Of a stretch of DNA of 64,000 nucleotides, positions 58,225 through 64,000 are shown in pieces. Source of the stretch: Volvox africanus (taxonomy: Eukaryota > Chlorophyta > Chlorophyceae > Chlamydomonadales > Volvocaceae); assembly GCA_030268105.1 (NCBI GenBank), contig BSDZ01000017.1, positions 1,592,001 through 1,656,000 of the forward strand, written 5' to 3'. The notes beneath the pieces are model-generated. The model was not told the origin of the DNA. It saw only the letters and a list, made by a program, of their open reading frames with translations, and made no database searches. Position numbers and translations under genes: made by a program. Each line of letters begins with the position of its first letter. Position 1 is the first letter of the stretch.

Positions 58225-61200
58225 TCACTCCCAAGTCCAGCTGCTGAAGTCATACTTGGGTGGAGATCCCATCGGAGGTATCTCATATAATAAACTTATA
58301 TTCGCCAGGTCGTCCTCCAACCTGGTGCTCCCCGTGTCGGACGTGAAGCTACTGCTGGCCAATGGCGGCGCCGACTGCCGGCCCAACGTGCAATTACTCG
58401 GGCCCATGCCATAGCCAACGCCGGTGCCTTTGCTGGACTCGATCGTGGGCATGGAACCTAGATCAGCAGCGCCGGCTGTGCAACGGGGTGGGAACCAGAG
58501 GAGGAAAACCTTCACGTGAGGGCGGGGCGTTAAAATAAGTAACGACACACAGGCCCATAAAAAAGACGCAGTCAAGTCAAGTGGGCTCGTACAAGGACTA
58601 TCAACGCTAGCGCATCGTTGCTTACCACAAACAACGTGCTGAGCGGCACCGCCTCCCGATAAGTTATTGCCTGTATGGGCATTATGGCGGCCCAAACGAC
58701 GAGGCGACGTGGCATTGGCCCCGGCGACAACTCCTCGTCCCGTGGGTAGTGACGGCCCCGGCTGGTGACAGCCATTGGCCCGGTGGCCAGCGGCGTCAGC
58801 GGCGACACCGCTGCCATTGCGACTTTGCCCATGCCCCTTAGATCGGCCCTGGGATGGGTTTCCGTCGCTACTCTCCCGTCCCCGGCCCGAGGCCTGCACA
58901 CGATCTGTGCGACCACCCAGCCCGGGCTGTTGTTGCTGTGGCGGAGGTGGTGGCGCCGGCCGCCGCAACAGCCCCTCGGCTGCCCCTGCTAACAGTTGCT
59001 CCATTTGAGCAAGCGTCTCCTTGTATTGGTGATACCGGAGGCGCCGGTACGATGTCCCCAATAAGCTACAGTTGGCTGCTCCGAAACTGCCGGCTCCGTC
59101 TGCACGGTTGTCGCCATATGCGGCAATGGTCCCCGGGGCCCCCATGTACATGCTGCTGGTCCGCAGCGCATTCACGAGCGCATATAGCGAATGCACCTGC
59201 CGGCGGTTTGGGTTTGAATCTTAGTTAGGTAGCTGAATGGCGAGAGTCCTTGGATGCTAAACCATCCGAAAGGATACACATATCACGGTATATAGATTTA
59301 TTTCTTCCACTGGCGGCGCCTCAGGACCCGGATATTAGATGTAAATATATCGCATATCAATCAGTGTGAGACGTATAATGAGTGAGTGTTAATATAACAC
59401 AAACTTCGTGTACTCGAGAATGATGCTGAAGGCGAACAAGTTGGCAATTTGAGTACTTTCCTCCTCACCTCGTTGTTGTGCGCCCAAAACTCGTCATCGC
59501 TTTTGACCCGGCCCGCTGCTGCCGCGGCCTGCACCTCCACCAGCTTCTCTCCAAGACGGTCTTGCGCCGCCGCCTGCCAAGTGTCCATTACCGAGGCCAA
59601 CGCGGACTGCACGCGCGTCAACTCGGCTCTCAATGCCCGGCACCGCGCACGCAGCACCACTGTGTCCACCTCGTCGTCGTCCTCCGGCTGCTGTCCTTCA
59701 ACTGCAGCCTTAGCATCGTCTGTCGCGCGCACCGGTGAGACACTGGTCCCCTGAGACTGCTTAGCGGCAGCCTCCGCCGCTGCCATGGCAGCAGCGGTCG
59801 CTTGTTTCGCCTCTGCTAGCTGCATACGCAGCGAATCGCCTTCCTCGCGGTACCGCTGCTCCGCCTGCTGAAGCGCCGCCTCCGCTGCATGCAACTGACT
59901 CTCCAGCTGCTGAAGCCGTTCCCATGCTTCCGCTGACGCTGGCGCCACTGCAGCGGCGGTGTCCTGCTCCAACGCCCGCTGTAGCGCCTCCAGCTCCGCC
60001 ACTCTCTGTTGCGCCTTTGCAAGAGATTCTTCTAGCAGTGATGTATTCGCGATGTGCGCCTTATGCCCTGCTTCTGCCTCCGTCTTCGCGAGCTGAGCTT
60101 CCATTGCTGCCAAGCGTTCCCGATACGCCGACTCTGCGGCCCCCATCTCAATACGTGTGGCCAGTAGATCCGCTTCAAGCGCCTGTATTTTGGCTTCTAA
60201 CCGGGCCGCCTCCTGCTTCGAAATGCTTTGCTCTTCTGCCAGCCGCGTCTTGGCGACCTCCAACTCCCGCTGCGCCACCCCCAATTCCAAAGCCAACAGC
60301 TTCACGTCAATCGCCTCAACCACCGGCCCTGTTGTCAAGTGAGGTGGTCCGCCTTCACATCCTGAAGCTTTATGCTGCTCGTTTCCGGAAGCCTCCGAGT
60401 CACCCCGAGCCTTCGCATGGGGCTCGGCCACGGCGGCTTCCTCCCTAGCTGTCGCCTGTGCCTCCTGTCCCCTTCCGCCCTCTGCCACTGCCAAGGCCGC
60501 CGCTAGTGCAGCGCGTTCCGATTCCACCTGCCTTAGCCGCTGCACCGCTTCCTCCATTTCCCGCTGCGCCTTCACCAATCCGCTATTGGCGGCCTTGGCG
60601 TCACGAGATGCTGCTATCGCCTCGCTGCGTGCTATCTTCGCATCAGAACGGGACTCGCGAAGGTCAGCCTGCAGTCGCACTATGCGTTGTCGTGCGGCCT
60701 CCAGCTCTTTTGCTGCGGCATCGCGCGCCTGGCGCTCCCGCACTTCCTGCTGCTCCGTATCGTTGCGCCGCCCTTCCAGCTCCTTGATGACAGCAGCACA
60801 GCTGGCTAGCTGAGACTCTAAGAATGTGATGTGCTGACGTGACACTGGCAGATCCTGCAACTCCACCTCCAACGCATTGCGCGCCTCCACTGCGTGCTGC
60901 AGCGCCTTCTGCATCTCCCCAATCCGAACCTGTGCCTCGGCCGCCAGTGCCGCTTGTGCTGCCGCTTCCGCCTCAGCCGTTTCTGCTGCCAGAGTGGCCT
61001 GACGCAACGCCTCCTCCAGAGTCGCCTGAGTCTCTGAGCGTGAAGCCTCCGCGGCCGCACGCTCCGTGTCCGCAAGGTAGAGCCGCTGCTGCAGCTCACA
61101 ATGTGCTTGTTGTGTTTCCGCCAGTTTTGCTGTGAGGCGGGCGATGGTCTCCTTCGCAGCCTCCAGCTCGTTTATGGCATCTTGCTGTAGCGACAGGTGC

Positions 61201-61631
61201 ACGCTGAGAAGGGGCGGTTGTTGTTGTTGTTGTTGCTGCTGCTGCTGCTGGAGATGGAGCTCACCACGTGCCTGTGTGTTGGAGATAGGCAAGCGCAAGT
61301 GCGGGTCCACCAGGTCACCGCCATGATGGGTTGCCACGTCAGCACCGACATGCGCGTGCAGCATCTCCGAACCCCCAGCTGAGACAGTGCATGCGGAGGC
61401 CGCAAAGGTGCCGGAGATGGCGCCGGCGATACCGGGCGCCACCTGATGACCCCCGCCCTGCATTGCCGTTGGCGCAGCTTTGACACTGGCGTCCACATCA
61501 CCATGCTTTCCCGGTGGGTGGGTGGGTGGGTTTAGCACATCGTCCCCCTTGCTGTCGTCTTTGTCTTCCTTCAGCTTACGAATGAACTGAGCAAGCAACT
61601 GCTGCACATCCCGCCGTAGCTCTGGAGGCAT
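58225..61631 (-). CDS. Long coiled-coil protein with polyQ tract
   Basis: Three exons: 61631..59469, 59196..58626 and 58475..58225, 994 residues from the first Met (MPPELRRDVQQLLAQFIRK). A Gln run of eleven residues (HLQQQQQQQQQQQ) lies near residue 130. About 500 residues of Ala/Glu/Arg/Gln-rich heptads follow (e.g. AEAEAAAQAALAAEAQVRIG), a long coiled coil. The C-terminal 270 residues are low-complexity Gly/Ser/Pro with a Pro/Gln run and an ending of KYDFSSWTWE. Bacterial filament or motor domains are absent. It probably is a structural, centrosomal or basal-body type protein, but no family was recognised. The start follows a pyrimidine tract and CGCAG directly, so this exon may continue from upstream exons at 61835-63994 as one larger gene. 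Confidence 0.8.
61210..61252 (-). repeat. CAG/CAA (polyQ) repeat
   Basis: GTT/GCT array on the plus strand, encoding the Gln run on the minus strand. Confidence 0.95.
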
Positions 61632-61834
61632 CTGCGTGTCGACGCGGAAGAACAGAAGAACGGAAAAATTCTGGCTGCTGCGAAACGATGGATCAAGGAA
61701 CACGCCCGTCCGCGACTGCTCCAAGCAAAGACTGGCATGCTGACATGCATAATAAAAAGATGAGCCTTACAACACTGTTGCCTCCTTCACGGCAATATTT
61801 TTAGTTTGGTGGATTGTTCATACAATGAAAATTT

Positions 61835-63994
61835 TCAAGCCCTAACTTCCTGCACAAAAAATTCTTGAAAAGCAAGTTTTAAAGCTTCCTTGATTCGGGG
61901 TTCAGTTTGAGCAACTCTCCTAACCTCCCCAGATAGCCCCACCTCTCCCAAAGGATGTCCCCTTTTCCCATACCGGATTGCAGCAACAGATCCGACAAAC
62001 TTCTTGACCCTCACGGGCACGTTGCTTACCTCTCTTAAGCGCACCTCTACTCGGCTGCCCTTTACTAGCGCGTTAGCCAAACCCATCCAGTGCGCATCGC
62101 CGCTTTCCGTGAGGTCCCCACCAGGTGCCGCCCCGACCGCACTGCGCTGACCGGCGGCGTGATGGTCCGATGCATTTGCGCATCGCTGTTGTTTGCTGCA
62201 GTGCGCTGCTGATACCACTGCCACGCGGTGCGTCTCCTCAAGAAAGGCATCTACTTGCTCAGGGGCGCCTGCCTCTGACGGAATCGACAGCTTCCGACCA
62301 TGCAGGTTGTGGCTGATGACCTGGCCCTGATGAGTGATAAGGACAGAAGCATAGGCCGGCGCGGTGAGAAGCGCGTGGCGAAATCAGGACATGTGACCTC
62401 AACGAATCCTGCCCCCCATACCCTAGCCAAGAAGTTGTAACATAGCACCACTGTGCGACCCACACTAATACTCTCATTCCTGGCCCAATTTCCAGCGCGG
62501 CGTTATGCTGACCTTCAATTTCCCTCCCTTTTCTTTTGCCACCCAACATCACCGTCCTCCATCCAATAGCCGCATCGGCGTCGACCTTCAGGTCGATAAA
62601 GCCAACTAAGAGAGCCACCCCAACTTTTTTAATTCGTCCGTCAAACTTGCGTACCCACCTCCTTTGCCCGAAGCTGCGCCGCCAGGCCGTCTGCTTCCGC
62701 CTTGCTGGTTGCCAACCTCTCTTCCAATTCCCGAACCATTTCCTCCAGCTCCTTAATTTCACCCCCGGCCTCCTGGAGCTGCGCCTGCAGGACGTTGTTC
62801 TGCTTCCTCACAGCTTCACAGGCCGCCGCACGCTTAGCTTCGGCGGCGATAGCGAGCTCCGCTGCTGCTAACCTTGACAGAGCATCCTGTCAGTGGAATG
62901 TTTCAAAAGCGAGCCGCGGGAGGAGGGACGTCGGAGGGGTTGACACAGGCGCTGGGTGAGGAAGTGACAATATAAACAGGGATGCTTCTTAAGTCATTCG
63001 GAACCTTCATCGCGCAGGAATGGTGTCGCGTTTCGTTTGTAGGGTTACCTGCCTAAGTTATCTGGAGCAAACACAGCATCTTGGTTATGTTTCAGTGTAC
63101 TTCTTCCCTCAGCTATCCTACCCTACCAGGTATGTTAATAGCCTGTCAAGATCAACTTGCGCACCACACCCAATCTTCCCATCCTACATTCCGTTCCACC
63201 TCCGTGGTCATGAGTGATACGTGCGCCTCGTGCACTTGCGCCTGGAGAAGGTGGTTGGCTTGCCTTAGCCGCTCTAATTCTATCCGAAGCTCACTGGCAG
63301 AACGAGTAGCGTTGACGATTTCCTGAAGCGGGCAGAGGAGAAGGAGATACTGATCACTGAACGGATTTGAGGTGCAATCCAAAAGTGTTGCCGCACGATG
63401 TAGGGGAAAGGTAACATTAAGGGAAAGTCAAGGATGAGACAAGCGCCAACGAGGTGGAACAAGCAAAGCGCCACCATGGAAACATCATTGCACAGGGCTT
63501 GGAATCGGAATCGGCAAGTAACATGCATGGGACATCCACAGAACCAAGGGGAAAACACCACGGTATAGTGCCGACGGACGACAGAGGTGTAAGTCGCCGA
63601 AACAACCGTGCAAGGACGTGCGCCAGAAATGGCTTTGCCTGCTGAGGCATATTGGAGGGAAGTTTGGTGTTGTATGTGTGCAGCGCGTTATGAAGGAAAC
63701 AACGGGGGGCCACAAGGCGCTGCGTCCCCATCACACCTGGGCTACGCTTCTTAGTTCCGATAAGCAAGGCTCCAAATGCAGGACGCCGCCGCTGCTGGGG
63801 CCGGTCCCTCCGGAAGGCCAGCGACGATCGTCAACGACGAACCGGAAACTTTGCTTCATGACGCCTGCCAGAGATCGCAAGTCCTTCCGCAGCTCCCGGT
63901 AGACGTCCGCCGGTTTGTGCAGGTCTACCGACCCGTCCCCTTTGAAGAGGCCATCCCACTCGACTGTAAGCTCATCCACGTTATACTGCTGCAT
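61835..63994 (-). CDS. Coiled-coil protein, possibly incomplete at its 5' end
   Basis: Four phase-0 exons: 63994..63737, 63322..63200, 62886..62659 and 62326..61835, 366 residues. The first begins MQQYNVDELTVEWDG and contains VYRELRKDLRSLAGVMKQ; the Met may be the true start (AAACCA before ATG) or the gene may extend past the edge. Exons 2 and 3 are heptad-rich (LRIELERLRQANHLLQAQV; EIKELEEMVRELEERLAT). Exon 4 is not coiled coil: SNVPVRVKKFVGSVAAIRYG may be a small beta fold, then a stop. Function unknown. Only about 200 nt separate it from the next coiled-coil gene on the same strand, so both may be parts of one gene with exon 4 alternatively used. Confidence 0.7.
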
Positions 63995-64000
63995 TGGTTT

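Noticed and set aside
1..64000. CRISPR arrays, bacterial operons, integrated virus genes, rRNA
   Set aside because: No direct-repeat/spacer pattern, no viral polymerase, capsid or integrase motifs and no rRNA-like stretch were seen on either strand.

Overview
This is nuclear DNA from a photosynthetic eukaryote, most likely a flagellated green alga. Almost every gene is split by GT-AG introns, and proteins are assembled from exons whose phases match. The gene set mixes general eukaryotic functions (UTP12/WDR3, TMA7, CCT1, RPT5, TAD3, VMA12) with plastid functions (a Tha4/TatA protein with a transit-peptide-like leader, and a TPR protein with a plastid-type N-terminus). It also carries families usually found in flagellated cells (LRRC74-like, TPPP/p25-alpha). 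There are no bacterial operons, no rRNA and no CRISPR. I could not support any tRNA. The species is not identifiable by eye.

Layout, left to right. 0-1.1 kb: 5' end of UTP12/WDR3 (minus). 2.3-4.5 kb: UMP-CMP kinase (plus). 5.7-8.1 kb: three short minus-strand genes, a DMAC1/TMEM261-like membrane protein, the ribosome-associated TMA7 (four tiny exons) and the thylakoid Tat component. 8.6-13.6 kb: nine-exon LRRC74-like gene (plus). 16.2-17.9 kb: V-ATPase assembly factor VMA12/TMEM199 (plus). 19.8-23.4 kb: SCaMC-like mitochondrial carrier without EF-hands (minus). 24.1-31.6 kb: twelve-exon CCT1 chaperonin subunit (plus). 32.7-34.8 kb: proteasomal ATPase RPT5 (minus), divergent from the intronless TAD3/ADAT3 gene (35.1-36.3 kb, plus). 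37.6-41.1 kb: unidentified basic and coiled-coil protein (plus). 41.3-43.9 kb: plastid TPR protein (plus). 45.9-50.4 kb: glutamyl-tRNA(Gln) amidotransferase subunit A (plus). 52.1-52.9 kb: unidentified gene (minus). 55.0-56.9 kb: TPPP/p25-alpha gene (minus). 58.2-64.0 kb: two coiled-coil genes, or one long gene, on the minus strand, reaching the right edge.

The genes do not form one pathway. Translation is a recurring theme (UTP12 in ribosome biogenesis, TMA7, TAD3 for wobble inosine, GatA for Gln-tRNA), as is protein quality control (CCT1, RPT5). Divergent pairs with short shared promoters are common: TatA/LRRC74, carrier/CCT1, RPT5/TAD3. Introns and intergenic DNA contain several perfect or near-perfect inverted repeats, an AT microsatellite, and an approximately 85-bp repeat shared by introns of two neighbouring genes. 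I saw no convincing new multi-gene system. The most interesting items are the duplicated p25-alpha box, the inverted repeats, the shared intron repeat and the unidentified genes.
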